A stretch of 54,444 bases of DNA, from NCBI GenBank assembly GCA_028285465.1, contig JANQPD010000098.1, forward strand, positions 1 through 54,444. The letters are read 5' to 3'. Below, piece by piece: positions 1-9,826 of this stretch; positions within the stretch are counted from its first letter, which is position 1, and every line of letters begins with the position of its first letter. The stretch is from Owenweeksia sp. GTDB taxonomy: Bacteria > Bacteroidota > Bacteroidia > Flavobacteriales > Schleiferiaceae. Under the pieces are notes generated by a model that saw nothing but the letters and a program-made list of their open reading frames with translations, did no database searches and had not been told where the DNA came from. The translations under genes were made by a program, and so were the position numbers.

Positions 1-3000
1 GCCGGTATGTCTATCGACTCCCAGGGCAATTTCAACGGGGGGTCGTTAACGTACAGCGGAGACCCCATCTCTTTTAACGGCAGCCAGATTACGCCCTACG
101 GCATCAGTTTTGAGAACAGTGTGCTTACCGCCTCCGCCCAAATGGTGTTGCCCGACAGCCTCGCTACGGTAACCGTATCCGATGTATCCATAGACCACAA
201 CTTTAATGTCGCCATAGGTGAAGTTGACGTAGAAGGCGTAAGCATTCATTACAAAGGCATTATCGTAAACCTGGACAGCGCCATGTACCAAAGTTCCGAC
301 CTCAGTCTGTGGGGAAACATCCAGAATGATAAACTGGGGAACTTAAAAGTGACCGGCCTCACCGTAAACACCTCCGGCGTGATTACCGGTGGCGCGGTAG
401 ATTATTCCGGCACCCAAACCTTTGGCAAACTACAGGTAACCATTGCCGACCTTGGTTTTGACTGGGGCCAAGGCGACATTACCATTTCCGGAAGTCTCCT
501 GCTGCCCAGCAATGTAGGCACCCTTACAGTAGACACCATTGTGCTCGATCCCCATAGCGGAGCCCTGAAATCCGGAACCTTGAGTGCCACCAGCCCTATC
601 ACCTATGGTGGAGTAGGTATAGAGCAGATCAGTGCCACCATAGACGACAATAAAGTAGAGCTGGACGGAACGGCTACTCTACCCGATCAATTGGGCACCA
701 TCAGCGTAGCCGGATTGGACATTAACCTGAACAGTGGCAATTTCTCCGGGGGTACCTTTACCTACCAGGAGCAAAAGCCCATCACTTTTGGCGGGGCCAG
801 CGTAAGCATTACCTCGCTATCGTTTAACCTTTCCGAGGTTGACCTTTCCGCTCAAATACAACTTCCCGCGAATTTGGGCCAGGCCAGTGTAAACGATGCC
901 AAATTCGTAAAAGGTAAGTTCTCCCTGGAAAGTGTGGGCTTCAGCGGACAGAGTATTTCTATTAAGGGTGTGAGCTGCACGGTTACCAAGGGCCTGATCA
1001 CTTCTACCGATGTGAAGGTAAGTGTAGATGTAAACCTGAGTGATGACGTGCAATTTGCCATCGATGATTTCGACTACAATTACAGCAGTGGCTTTTCCGG
1101 TGGTACCTTTAACCTGGAAAAGGCCGAGATCAAATACAAAGACTTTGACCTCATCATACTGCAAACCGAAAACCAGACCGATAAGGCGAAATTCTCCGCC
1201 AAGTTTGCCATACCGGAATCCAACGGCTATGCCACGGCAGATAACATCTATATAAGCCTCCAAGACGGGGTAGACTTCTCCCAGATGACCATTGACTATG
1301 GCTCTCTCCCCAACCTTTTGCCCACCGGTTTTAAAATGACCGTAACGGATTTTGAAGCGATCAATGACGGCATCCTCTTCAGCGGCAGCATGGAACTGCT
1401 CGGTTCCAGTGTAAATGTCCAGGGACTCAAAGTAAGTCCCCAGGGAATAGATATCGATGAACTGGATTTCCATACCCCGAGCTTTAAATTGGGCAGCTTT
1501 TCCATGCCCAACCTCGATTTTGCCTTTTCCAAATCCGGTAGTGTATGGGAAATCGACATCAGCGGTAAAGCAGATATACCGGACGTGGGTGCCCTTGACT
1601 TTTCCGGCTATGTGAAAAGTGACGGGGATTTCGGAGGTCAGTTTGTATTGACCGGGGCCATGATCCCCCTGGGAGAAAGCGGCTTTGCCCTGTACAACCC
1701 TGGCGGAGCCATCTACGATTCCAGCAAGGTGTTTACCGTAAAAATATTCGGTGATTTTGCTCCTGAGGGCATGAACCATGTGTACGTACTGCACGGTGAA
1801 CTGGATGTTAGCTCCTCGGGTGTGATCTCCGGCTCTACCGAAGGCAAGCTCTTCAATATGATCACCTTGCAGCGTTCCTACTGCTCTATAGACCTGCCAA
1901 AAGGTAAGCTGGCCTACGATACGGAATTCAGCTATGGCATCAAAACCCCACCAAAAACCACCGTGATCAAAAAAGTAGATGCCGTTACTCAGCAAATCCC
2001 TACCATAGAACTGATGGGCTATGGAGGCGGCGTGAACGTAAGCACCTGGACGGGGGTAGAGATCTCCGGATCAGGCAACTGTGTGCTGGTGGGTATGCAA
2101 CTGGGTACCATCGACCTGGATATAGACGACAAGCACTTTGAGTTCTACGCCAACTTCCACGTACCCAACCCGGGCGGGGGGCCGGACCTGGTTAGCTGTA
2201 CCGGTTCGGTAAACATCAGCTACGACGAAGGAGCCGGAGAACTGGCTGGTTCAGCAGCCGTACTGGGCCATGACCTGGTAGCCATGGACTTTACCTTCTC
2301 CCCTGATCAACTGGCGGCTACTGCGGCCATCAACCTGGAAATAGCCCAGTTCAATGTAGACTTTCAGGCCACCAAAAACAACGGCAAATACACGTTAGAC
2401 TATTTCCACGGAGATGCCTATATTGGTTTTGAGTCGATGACCTTTGCCGATATGAGCATAGATGTTACCGCTACTTCCTGGAGCGGTTCCGCCCATGCCT
2501 GGGTACCCGGTTTCGGTTCGGAAATAGACATCACCATCCAGGGCACCCCCAGCAAGATCACCTATTTTGATGGCTACGAAGCCTTCCGCGTATTCAACAT
2601 CCAATTGGAAGAAGCAGAATTCAAATACCAGGATCAAAACGGTAAAAAGTATATTTCCTTCAATGCAAACGGCTCCCTGCCGCACTTCGGAAGCTCTTCT
2701 TTTTCGGTAGAACTACAGAGAAGCGGTTCCCACTGGGTACTTTTTGTCCTGGATGGTAAGGTAGATGCCTATATCGACATCAACCTACCCATATTCGGGC
2801 ATTGGCACAAAGAACTGGGATACGCTAGCATCGATTACAACCGTAGCCAGGGTAAGCTGGTGGTAGACTTGCATACCACACTCCTCAACGTAGGTATAGT
2901 GAGGCTTACTGATCTCTACGGCATCGTGTATTTCCACGAGCCCTCGGCTACCATAGGGGTAAAAGGGCATTACGGTTTGGGTAAACACACCTACCACCTC

Positions 3001-6000
3001 TGGAAATTGCATTGTCATTACCATTTCTGCTGTCATGGTGGCTGTAGCTGGGAAAAATGTTGCTACTGGACCGTAAACCTGGGGGACAAATATTTTGACG
3101 TGCACGTAAGCGTGAAAGGCCCAAGCTTGCCGGCTCCCAAAAAAGAAGTGCCTAAACCGCCACCCCCCGCCATTATAGTAGAGAACTGTGATGTGGATCA
3201 CATCCACTCCGGGCAGGTGTGTACCAATACCAATTACAACAATGTAACTTTTGATAAAAAATCTCTAGCAGCCGTACAGTTTCAAGGAGGCAAATTTGAG
3301 AACAGTACCTTTAAGCGCAGTGACCTTGCAGGTGCGACCTTTAGCAAGGTAAACATCAATAAGCTTTATTTTAACAATACTAAGCTGGATGGTACCCAGT
3401 TCATGAATGTTTCTACTGCTCAAACCTTGAGCTTTACCAATAACACCAGCCTGGATAAAGTGAAGATTGAGGATAGCCAGCTCAAGAGTATGACGGTTAA
3501 ATCGCTGGATATTGATGGTATATCCATCTCTAATACTACTCTTACCCAACCCAACTGGCAATATCTAAATTTTGCTAAACCTTCTATTAACAAACTCACG
3601 GTAACGAATGCCACACTACAACATATACTGTTAGACCAGGCAGATATAGAGAGTTCGATTTTCTCAAATAACACGTTTAGCTATATTACCATAAAAGGAG
3701 GTTCTCAAATCAACAATAGCCAATTTGAGTCTATAAGCTTTGATAATTGTAACCTGGATTCAATAACCATTGATGAGAATACGTCCTTTAGCCAATCGCA
3801 TTTTAGCCAGACTGTGCTTCAGGATTTAGACTTTACGGGTAATGCCAACCTCCAGAACTTAACCATTGATAACAACTCTACCCTGGTTAATGTCAATTTG
3901 ACCCGGGCAAACATTAGTGGAAGCAGCATTACCGGTGCAGATCTTGGGAAAGTAACCCTCGACCAGACCACTGCCAAGAACGTACACCTAACTAATGTAA
4001 GCCTTGCCGGAACCCAAATGGACGAGGCTGATTTTTCTGAAAACGTATGGACTTCTGTACTGGCACATAAGTCAGATATTAGTTCCGTTAATTTCCGTAA
4101 AACTTTGTTTAACAATACGGATTTGAGCCTTGGCACCATAGACAAGAATACTAAGTTCACCCATTCTACTTTTGTTAATACCAACCTGTACGGTATAGAC
4201 TTTAGCAATAATGCCTACATGGATAGTGTTTTTGTTTATGGCAATTGTGATTTACATGGTACCAAGTTTATAGGCACCAACCTTAAGAATGCTACCTTTT
4301 ATGGAGTTAAGTTCCATAAAACCGACTTTAAAGAAGCGGATTTGAGCAATGCACGTTTTTACTTCTGTGAGTTTGATACGGTTAATTTCCAGGAAGCAAA
4401 TTTATCAGGTACGCTTTTCTACCAATCCAGATTTACCGGACATACCGATTTTCACTCTGCTATGCTCGTAGGTACCGACCTTCGCTTTATAGGAACCAAC
4501 TTTGAAAATACCAATTTGGCCGGGGTTAACTTTACCAATGCTAACCTCACCGGTGTAAACCTGAGCGGTTCGACTATAGATTTTACCAACTTCACCGGAG
4601 CTAACCTTACCAATGCCAACCTAAAAGGCACGTTTAGCAGGCCGCAGACCATGCTGGAATTTGACGGGCAGGACGACTATGTAGAGCTTCCTATGAACGG
4701 CAACACCTTCCTGGACTATAATCCAGAGGCTAAAAAAAGCTACTCTGCCTATTTTAAAGGGAATGATCGCCTTGAGATCATGTTGGATGAGCCCGAAACC
4801 AATATTACCCATGAGTTCTGGTTCAAAACCAGTAACGGCAACGTAGGCCTGTTCTCCGTTCAGGGTGAAGATAAAGAGGTCAATAAAGGACATGACCGCC
4901 ATATTTACCTTAAGGATGGTAATGTCTACGCCCGTGTATGGCATGAGGAAGTCATTCAATCATCTGGTTTAAGCCTTGCCAACAATCAATGGCATCATGT
5001 GGCACATGTAGTAGGAGGTTCCGGGCAACGCCTCTATATAGATGGCGTATTGGTAGCTTCGGGAAGCAAAGCAGCGTCTGATTTCAACTGGCAGGACCGC
5101 ATTTTTATTGGCTATTCACAGGATGCACCTACCGATTTCTTTACGGGGCTCATCGATGAGGTGAGAATATGGCGCGGGGCTTTATCCGCCAAGGTGATCA
5201 AAGAGTGGAAGGACAAACCTGCTACGCTGGACCATCCAAATTATGAAGACCTTGTAGTGTATCTGCCGTTTGATGCAGGCAGTGGTCAGGTAGCGGAAAA
5301 TAAAGCCTTTCCGGGTATTGTATCAAACTGGCATAAGCTGAGTTCCCGAGAAAACTTTAGCAACCTGAGTCCGAAACGCTTTCCGCATGGTCCGAGTATT
5401 CAGTTTGACAAAGAACTAACCATTGAGACCTGGGCCAAGAGTGGTACGGCAAACTGGAATGATTATGCAGTATTGGTGAATAAGCGGGAGGGCTTTTTCT
5501 TCCACCCGATGAAGAACTCAAGGGATATTCACTTCTGGTACCGCAATAGAAAAAATCAAAACCACAATGTGGGCAGCTTTACACCGGCAAATATTTCCGG
5601 GGGTTACCATCACCTGGCAGTGACCTTTGGTAAGGGTCAGGTGAAGTTTTATGAAGATGGTAACCTGAAGAATACCTATAGTGTTGCTCAGGACAACATC
5701 GTTATTGACAAGAGCAGCTTGAATTTAGGTGTTGATGATTACGGTGGCCGGAAGCATTTGAATGGCAATATGATCAATACCCGGATTTGGGATAAGGTGC
5801 TCACGCAAAAAGAACTGTCTGCATCCAAAAATAAATATGTGATCACCCCACTGGATACCAATTTTGAGCACTTAAAGCTGCAGGTGAAAGACATGTCTTT
5901 AGACAAGGCTACTTATGCCTTTAATGCCTACTTTAATAAAGACTGGAACCTCATTGATGGTAGCTGGAATGCCAGCAATGCTCCGATAAACTATGCCCCT

Positions 6001-7398
6001 GTAAAAAACAGCCCGCCTTTTACCCTGGAACTCAACGTAATGCCAGGCGCTAAAAACACTGCAAAAGAGGTACTCTTCCAGCAAGGGAAGCAATACAGCA
6101 GTTCAGGTGGAAATATTAAGGCAGCAGTGGGTTATCAAATCGTAAGAGAAGAAGACCAAAAAGTGAGTTTCAGGATTTATCGGACGGTGCGACAAAAGAC
6201 TACGGATCAGTCGGTAGGGCATATTGCCAAGTTTGTAGACAAGCAATATGTAGACGTGGTAGAAGTGCGGGAGAAAGTGACCTGGAACTATACCCTGGAA
6301 CAACTGGAAGAGCACAACATGGCTTTCCACATCACTCCGGGTATGCCGAATTTTAAAGTAGAACTGTTCATTAACGGGGAAAGCAAAGGGCAAAAGAACG
6401 TAAACGTAAAATCTTTCTTTGCAGAGGACAAAAAGGATTTATTCCCGCAAACAGAATCCTGGATGACCAATGCCAGCAGCTATATAGGCGCCGGTTTGCC
6501 CGTAGAAAAGCACGACCACACCTCTAAGGATGTGTATGACGGAACGCTGGTGCGCAGTGATTTCTACAAGGGTTATCTCTACGATCTGCGGATCTGGAAT
6601 ACCCTGGTAGCAGCCAGTGACCTTACGGAATGGCACCGTAAAGATATCGATGCCACCCACCCTGATTTTAGCAAGTTGATCGTGAATTATACTATGGCGG
6701 ATGGTGCCCCACAAATCCAAAACCATGGCTACCACGTGAGCAAAGCCGTACATTACGGGGATTACATCCGCCTAAAGCACCGCGCCACCAATTGGGAACT
6801 GGGTATTTTTGCCGAAAGCTCCGAAGGCTTAACCGGTACCATTAAGAAATCAGCATCCAACTCTTACTGGCAGGTATTGCCGGCAAATGCCTCGCAAATG
6901 CAAAGCCTGAAAGGGAAACAGGTAAAACTCAATGATAAGATTGTTTTAAAAAGTGCTATATCAGACTATTACATAGACATGAACGTGAGTTCCCCAAATC
7001 TAGGAGGGAGTAACTTGGTTCCGTCTTGGGGTAATAAAAACAGAAGTCAGGCACAGTTTGTACTTGACTCTGTCTATACCGTTTCCAATGGGGATAATGT
7101 GGGCTCAGCTACATTGAATTGGGGGAACAATATCCTTCTTAAACACAATAAAGGCACCTATCTTTCGTCCCAGGATAAGTTCTTGTTGAAAAATCAATTG
7201 GGGGTTCGGCAATTGGTGGGAGGTGCTACCGAAGCCGGATACAATGAGGTTTGGACCGTTGATGAGGTAATAAGGGTATTCCACATCAACCAAATGTTCT
7301 CCCAATCGGATAATATGCCCGTCTACATAACTCTTCCTAACTTTGATGCAGCCACTTTGAAAAACACAACCATGCCGGACGGAACCGTCAAAAATTGA
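1..7398 (+). CDS. Giant repeat/pentapeptide/LamG surface protein, 5' end outside window
   Basis: The frame is open from the first base, so the ATG at 7 may be internal and the N-terminus may lie outside the window. Numbering from that ATG (2463 residues): about 1-310 holds five copies of a ~60-residue repeat marked by a 'LPxxLGTxxV'-like turn (near 49, 107, 167, 225, 287), with more degenerate copies to about 500. A Cys/His cluster lies at 1002-1019 and a proline linker near 1050. Pentapeptide repeats (A(D/N)LxxxxF type) run about 1082-1545. Three LamG/concanavalin-like domains follow at roughly 1549-1755, 1775-1945 and 2000-2215; each ends in a '(R/L)IW' motif. The C-terminus is an unassigned beta-rich region with no T9SS tail. 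An extracellular or outer-surface adhesin-like role is inferred, not shown. The secretin gene starts 10 bp downstream, suggesting one transcription unit. Confidence 0.85.
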   Translation, partial: AGMSIDSQGNFNGGSLTYSGDPISFNGSQITPYGISFENSVLTASAQMVLPDSLATVTVSDVSIDHNFNVAIGEVDVEGVSIHYKGIIVNLDSAMYQSSDLSLWGNIQNDKLGNLKVTGLTVNTSGVITGGAVDYSGTQTFGKLQVTIADLGFDWGQGDITISGSLLLPSNVGTLTVDTIVLDPHSGALKSGTLSATSPITYGGVGIEQISATIDDNKVELDGTATLPDQLGTISVAGLDINLNSGNFSGGTFTYQEQKPITFGGASVSITSLSFNLSEVDLSAQIQLPANLGQASVNDAKFVKGKFSLESVGFSGQSISIKGVSCTVTKGLITSTDVKVSVDVNLSDDVQFAIDDFDYNYSSGFSGGTFNLEKAEIKYKDFDLIILQTENQTDKAKFSAKFAIPESNGYATADNIYISLQDGVDFSQMTIDYGSLPNLLPTGFKMTVTDFEAINDGILFSGSMELLGSSVNVQGLKVSPQGIDIDELDFHTPSFKLGSFSMPNLDFAFSKSGSVWEIDISGKADIPDVGALDFSGYVKSDGDFGGQFVLTGAMIPLGESGFALYNPGGAIYDSSKVFTVKIFGDFAPEGMNHVYVLHGELDVSSSGVISGSTEGKLFNMITLQRSYCSIDLPKGKLAYDTEFSYGIKTPPKTTVIKKVDAVTQQIPTIELMGYGGGVNVSTWTGVEISGSGNCVLVGMQLGTIDLDIDDKHFEFYANFHVPNPGGGPDLVSCTGSVNISYDEGAGELAGSAAVLGHDLVAMDFTFSPDQLAATAAINLEIAQFNVDFQATKNNGKYTLDYFHGDAYIGFESMTFADMSIDVTATSWSGSAHAWVPGFGSEIDITIQGTPSKITYFDGYEAFRVFNIQLEEAEFKYQDQNGKKYISFNANGSLPHFGSSSFSVELQRSGSHWVLFVLDGKVDAYIDINLPIFGHWHKELGYASIDYNRSQGKLVVDLHTTLLNVGIVRLTDLYGIVYFHEPSATIGVKGHYGLGKHTYHLWKLHCHYHFCCHGGCSWEKCCYWTVNLGDKYFDVHVSVKGPSLPAPKKEVPKPPPPAIIVENCDVDHIHSGQVCTNTNYNNVTFDKKSLAAVQFQGGKFENSTFKRSDLAGATFSKVNINKLYFNNTKLDGTQFMNVSTAQTLSFTNNTSLDKVKIEDSQLKSMTVKSLDIDGISISNTTLTQPNWQYLNFAKPSINKLTVTNATLQHILLDQADIESSIFSNNTFSYITIKGGSQINNSQFESISFDNCNLDSITIDENTSFSQSHFSQTVLQDLDFTGNANLQNLTIDNNSTLVNVNLTRANISGSSITGADLGKVTLDQTTAKNVHLTNVSLAGTQMDEADFSENVWTSVLAHKSDISSVNFRKTLFNNTDLSLGTIDKNTKFTHSTFVNTNLYGIDFSNNAYMDSVFVYGNCDLHGTKFIGTNLKNATFYGVKFHKTDFKEADLSNARFYFCEFDTVNFQEANLSGTLFYQSRFTGHTDFHSAMLVGTDLRFIGTNFENTNLAGVNFTNANLTGVNLSGSTIDFTNFTGANLTNANLKGTFSRPQTMLEFDGQDDYVELPMNGNTFLDYNPEAKKSYSAYFKGNDRLEIMLDEPETNITHEFWFKTSNGNVGLFSVQGEDKEVNKGHDRHIYLKDGNVYARVWHEEVIQSSGLSLANNQWHHVAHVVGGSGQRLYIDGVLVASGSKAASDFNWQDRIFIGYSQDAPTDFFTGLIDEVRIWRGALSAKVIKEWKDKPATLDHPNYEDLVVYLPFDAGSGQVAENKAFPGIVSNWHKLSSRENFSNLSPKRFPHGPSIQFDKELTIETWAKSGTANWNDYAVLVNKREGFFFHPMKNSRDIHFWYRNRKNQNHNVGSFTPANISGGYHHLAVTFGKGQVKFYEDGNLKNTYSVAQDNIVIDKSSLNLGVDDYGGRKHLNGNMINTRIWDKVLTQKELSASKNKYVITPLDTNFEHLKLQVKDMSLDKATYAFNAYFNKDWNLIDGSWNASNAPINYAPVKNSPPFTLELNVMPGAKNTAKEVLFQQGKQYSSSGGNIKAAVGYQIVREEDQKVSFRIYRTVRQKTTDQSVGHIAKFVDKQYVDVVEVREKVTWNYTLEQLEEHNMAFHITPGMPNFKVELFINGESKGQKNVNVKSFFAEDKKDLFPQTESWMTNASSYIGAGLPVEKHDHTSKDVYDGTLVRSDFYKGYLYDLRIWNTLVAASDLTEWHRKDIDATHPDFSKLIVNYTMADGAPQIQNHGYHVSKAVHYGDYIRLKHRATNWELGIFAESSEGLTGTIKKSASNSYWQVLPANASQMQSLKGKQVKLNDKIVLKSAISDYYIDMNVSSPNLGGSNLVPSWGNKNRSQAQFVLDSVYTVSNGDNVGSATLNWGNNILLKHNKGTYLSSQDKFLLKNQLGVRQLVGGATEAGYNEVWTVDEVIRVFHINQMFSQSDNMPVYITLPNFDAATLKNTTMPDGTVKN
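7..936 (+). repeat. N-terminal ~60-residue repeat array in the giant protein
   Basis: Protein-level tandem repeats with markers LPDSLATVTV, NDKLGNLKV, LPSNVGTLTV, LPDQLGTISV and LPANLGQASV spaced 58-62 residues apart. Between markers the pattern is a hydrophobic-alternating strand, a 'SGxxxGGxxxY' turn and another strand, so each unit looks like a small beta module. DNA identity between copies is low, so this is an old repeat rather than a recent duplication. Confidence 0.7.
3250..4641 (+). repeat. Pentapeptide-repeat solenoid within the giant protein
   Basis: About 460 residues follow the five-residue A(D/N)LxxxxF/T periodicity, for example 'ADLSNARFYFCEFDTVNF' and 'ANLTGVNLSGSTIDF'. Such repeats fold as a right-handed quadrilateral beta-helix. 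By eye this block is more A+T-rich than the stretch before position 3180, as if the module had a different history. Confidence 0.85.
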
Positions 7399-7408
7399 TC
7401 CCAACAGA

Positions 7409-8923
7409 ATGCAGTTCACTCATATCCTTAAACCACTCGGTTTTACGCTGATCCTCTCGTGTTCAGCAACAGGCCACCTATCCGCACAAACAGCCGATTC
7501 CACAGGCGTGCCCAAAGACAGTGCGCAGACTGTTTTAGCTGACCCGTCAAATGATGCCGGCAGTTTCACCATTTTCGGGCACCACATGCAGTGGCCCGGT
7601 GTTTTTCACCATCACCCGGATTCCGTGAAGCACCACCATGCCTTCTGGCACAACCTCGATTCTACCATAGCGGGTTGGTTCCATTCCGGCAGGCACCTGC
7701 TGAAACACCATAGTGGCTTGTACCGTGTGAAAATGAAAAACCGGAACATCCGGGAACTCTTCGATGACATTTCCAATGATGCCGGTATCAGCTTCACCTA
7801 CGTGGGCAATGTAGACATCAATACAAACGTGGATATTGAGAGCTTTTCCATTAATTACCTCGTAGATGAGATTGCGTACCAAAACGGGATGCTGGCGGTA
7901 AAAGAGCAGGGCCGCTACATCATATACGGCGATAATGCCGAAGCGATAGTAAAGGATCAAACGATCATCTATACCTACAGCCCACGAAACCTGGATTATA
8001 AAACCGTTAAAAGCCAGGCCTCGAACCTAGGCATTAAGGCAACCATTTACGAACTGGAAAACCAAAATGCACTATTGCTAAAGGGCACCCTGGCGGATAT
8101 CAAAGATGCTATAACCAAATTCAGGATAGTGGATGACCTGCCCCGCAGGGTTAGCATTGAGTTGCTGATCGTAGAGTACAACCACGGGGAGCAATTCAAT
8201 TGGGATTTTGACGTCACTTCCGGGCAGGCCGGGCGTATTTCTGACGGGCAGTATAATCCGCAGGCCGGGGCCGGAGGATTTACCTACAGCTTTCTAGGTC
8301 AGCTAACTCCTGAGTTTAAAGTAAACCTGAGGGCTTTGGTAGCAAAAAATTATGCCAACGTAGTGACCAACCCGCATATTGTGACCACCAACAACGAAAA
8401 GGCCACGATCGACATCACCGAGCGCAGATACGTTCAACTGGAAACCGCCAGCATCAACGGCATTACCACGAACCTGCAAAACATTGATGCCGGCATTAAA
8501 CTGGACGTAACCCCTTTGATCATGAACAACGGCAACGTGAAGCTCACTATTGACGGGAACAGTTCGGTTTTCCTGGTAGACGAAAACAACCCTTCCATCA
8601 ATACACTCACCAATGCCATCAATACGCAGGTTACTATGGAGAATGGCGAAACCCTTATCATTGGCGGACTAATCCAGGCAGATGAAGCGGATGGAAGAAG
8701 CGGCATTCCCGTATTGAGACGCATCCCGATCTTAAACCTCTTTTTTGGCGGCTTTGTTAAAGAAAAAAACTACCTGGAAACCGTAATCTATATAACGGTG
8801 TACATGGATCCCCTGAGAAACGAGGTGCTGCACAAATCCACAGAAGAGTACAGAAGACTGGAAAGGCGTCTTAAATCAGAAGACAAAAACCTAAACATCA
8901 GAGGTGTACGCAAAGTGTTTTAA
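7409..8923 (+). CDS. Orphan secretin-family outer-membrane protein with STN domain
   Basis: 504 residues. A signal peptide precedes a cleavage site near 'LSAQ' (about 27). Residues 58-101 are His-rich (13 His in 44). An STN-like small domain lies at about 107-173 ('NIRELFDDISNDAGISFTY'), then an N-domain-like segment to about 240, then the secretin domain at about 245-470 with the typical end 'GETLIIGGLIQ ... IPVLRRIPILNLFFGG'. Secretins form multimeric outer-membrane gates for type II/III secretion and type IV pili. No gspE, gspF or pilin gene is visible in the window, so this is either an orphan or part of a locus that starts upstream. Start ATG at 7409, 10 bp after the giant gene. Exporting or anchoring the giant neighbour is inference. 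Confidence 0.85.
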   Translation: MQFTHILKPLGFTLILSCSATGHLSAQTADSTGVPKDSAQTVLADPSNDAGSFTIFGHHMQWPGVFHHHPDSVKHHHAFWHNLDSTIAGWFHSGRHLLKHHSGLYRVKMKNRNIRELFDDISNDAGISFTYVGNVDINTNVDIESFSINYLVDEIAYQNGMLAVKEQGRYIIYGDNAEAIVKDQTIIYTYSPRNLDYKTVKSQASNLGIKATIYELENQNALLLKGTLADIKDAITKFRIVDDLPRRVSIELLIVEYNHGEQFNWDFDVTSGQAGRISDGQYNPQAGAGGFTYSFLGQLTPEFKVNLRALVAKNYANVVTNPHIVTTNNEKATIDITERRYVQLETASINGITTNLQNIDAGIKLDVTPLIMNNGNVKLTIDGNSSVFLVDENNPSINTLTNAINTQVTMENGETLIIGGLIQADEADGRSGIPVLRRIPILNLFFGGFVKEKNYLETVIYITVYMDPLRNEVLHKSTEEYRRLERRLKSEDKNLNIRGVRKVF

Positions 8924-8933
8924 AGCAAGTGTC

Positions 8934-9629
8934 ATGAAAGCAACAACAATAAGATATATGGCCATCGTACTCCTTGCCGGGATGCTCATCTCCGGCTGCG
9001 AGGAAAACATATTCGGCCCTAACGAAGGAAACATCTCCGGTTTTGTGCTCGACAACAATGGAAGAGTACTGGAAGGAGTTCAGGTAAGCGCTACCTACAC
9101 CTTGGATGAGAGCACCAAGAGCATCAATACCTCCTCTGACGAAACAGGATATTACATCCTGGAAAAAGTACCTCTCCTTGAAAATGAGATCAAAGCGGAG
9201 CTCACTGGTTTTGAATCCAACACCCGCTTTTTATTCCTCAACCAGGAGAATACAGCTCAAACGCTAAACTTCACGTTAAAAGGTGCGCCAGAATACGTTA
9301 GCCATACCCAATCGGCTTCCGTCATTTATTCTTCAGATACAACCCAAGCCGATACCGTACAGTTTTCCGTAGTGGTACAAGACGAATACAACAGCAGTTC
9401 GTCAAATCTCTATAGCATGAGCCTTATTTTTAAAGAGCGCAGCGGTGGTGCTATCATGCACATCGCAGATATTGACCTGAGTAGCAGTTCCAACACCATT
9501 TACCTCTTTAAGGGTACGGTTGAAGCGGCAGATCTTTCGGTTGATGACTTCTTAATTGACATTGAAATATCCGATCCGGATGGTAATGAGTTTTCTGAAG
9601 AAGCCATTTTTTCCCTTAAAGTGGAATAA
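8934..9629 (+). CDS. Lipoprotein with carboxypeptidase-regulatory-like domain
   Basis: I chose ATG 8934 over the in-frame ATG 8904 because it gives a clean lipoprotein signal: hydrophobic core followed by lipobox 'LISGC' with Cys22, then acidic residues. 8904 would also overlap the secretin gene. About residues 30-105 look like a carboxypeptidase-D regulatory-like (CarboxypepD_reg) beta-sandwich ('GNISGFVLDNNGRVLEGVQV'). The C-terminal half is a second beta-rich region of unknown family. It lies 10 bp after the secretin stop and is probably co-transcribed. A periplasmic or surface accessory role for the secretin/giant-protein pair is plausible but unproven. Confidence 0.75.
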   Translation: MKATTIRYMAIVLLAGMLISGCEENIFGPNEGNISGFVLDNNGRVLEGVQVSATYTLDESTKSINTSSDETGYYILEKVPLLENEIKAELTGFESNTRFLFLNQENTAQTLNFTLKGAPEYVSHTQSASVIYSSDTTQADTVQFSVVVQDEYNSSSSNLYSMSLIFKERSGGAIMHIADIDLSSSSNTIYLFKGTVEAADLSVDDFLIDIEISDPDGNEFSEEAIFSLKVE

Positions 9630-9693
9630 TACCCCCTTTATTTCAGCTTTTTTGCACTTAAGTATTTTACTTACAGTGTTTTAAAAATAGTTT

Positions 9694-9711
9694 TTTACAA
9701 CAAGTTGTAAA
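9694..9711. promoter_or_regulatory. Palindrome upstream of the transport/partner-switch operon
   Basis: TTTACAAC-AA-GTTGTAAA is a perfect 8-bp inverted repeat with a 2-bp centre, about 115-130 bp upstream of the first operon gene. It sits in an A+T-rich 197-bp gap between convergence-free, same-strand genes. No U-tract follows it, so an operator for a dimeric regulator fits better than a terminator. The regulator is unknown. Confidence 0.4.
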
Positions 9712-9804
9712 GCCTCAATTTCTACACACCGGCAAAGCGTTGACATGTTGTAGACATAAATAAAAGATAGAGCTAAAGGCACTCTTTCTCCTTGTTTGAA
9801 ACCT

Positions 9805-9812
9805 TACTTTCG
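9805..9812 (+). promoter_or_regulatory. Candidate -7 promoter element for the 9827 operon
   Basis: TACTTTCG differs at one base from the Bacteroidota -7 consensus TAnnTTTG and ends 14 bp before ATG 9827. No good -33 TTG is found at 19-21 bp spacing, so support is weak. If real, the leader is very short. Confidence 0.3.
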
Positions 9813-9826
9813 CACCCGTTTCTCCT

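Noticed and set aside
817..1995. 392-codon open frame on the minus strand
   Set aside because: Lies wholly inside the giant plus-strand gene; no domain or signal, and its composition is that expected of an antisense shadow.
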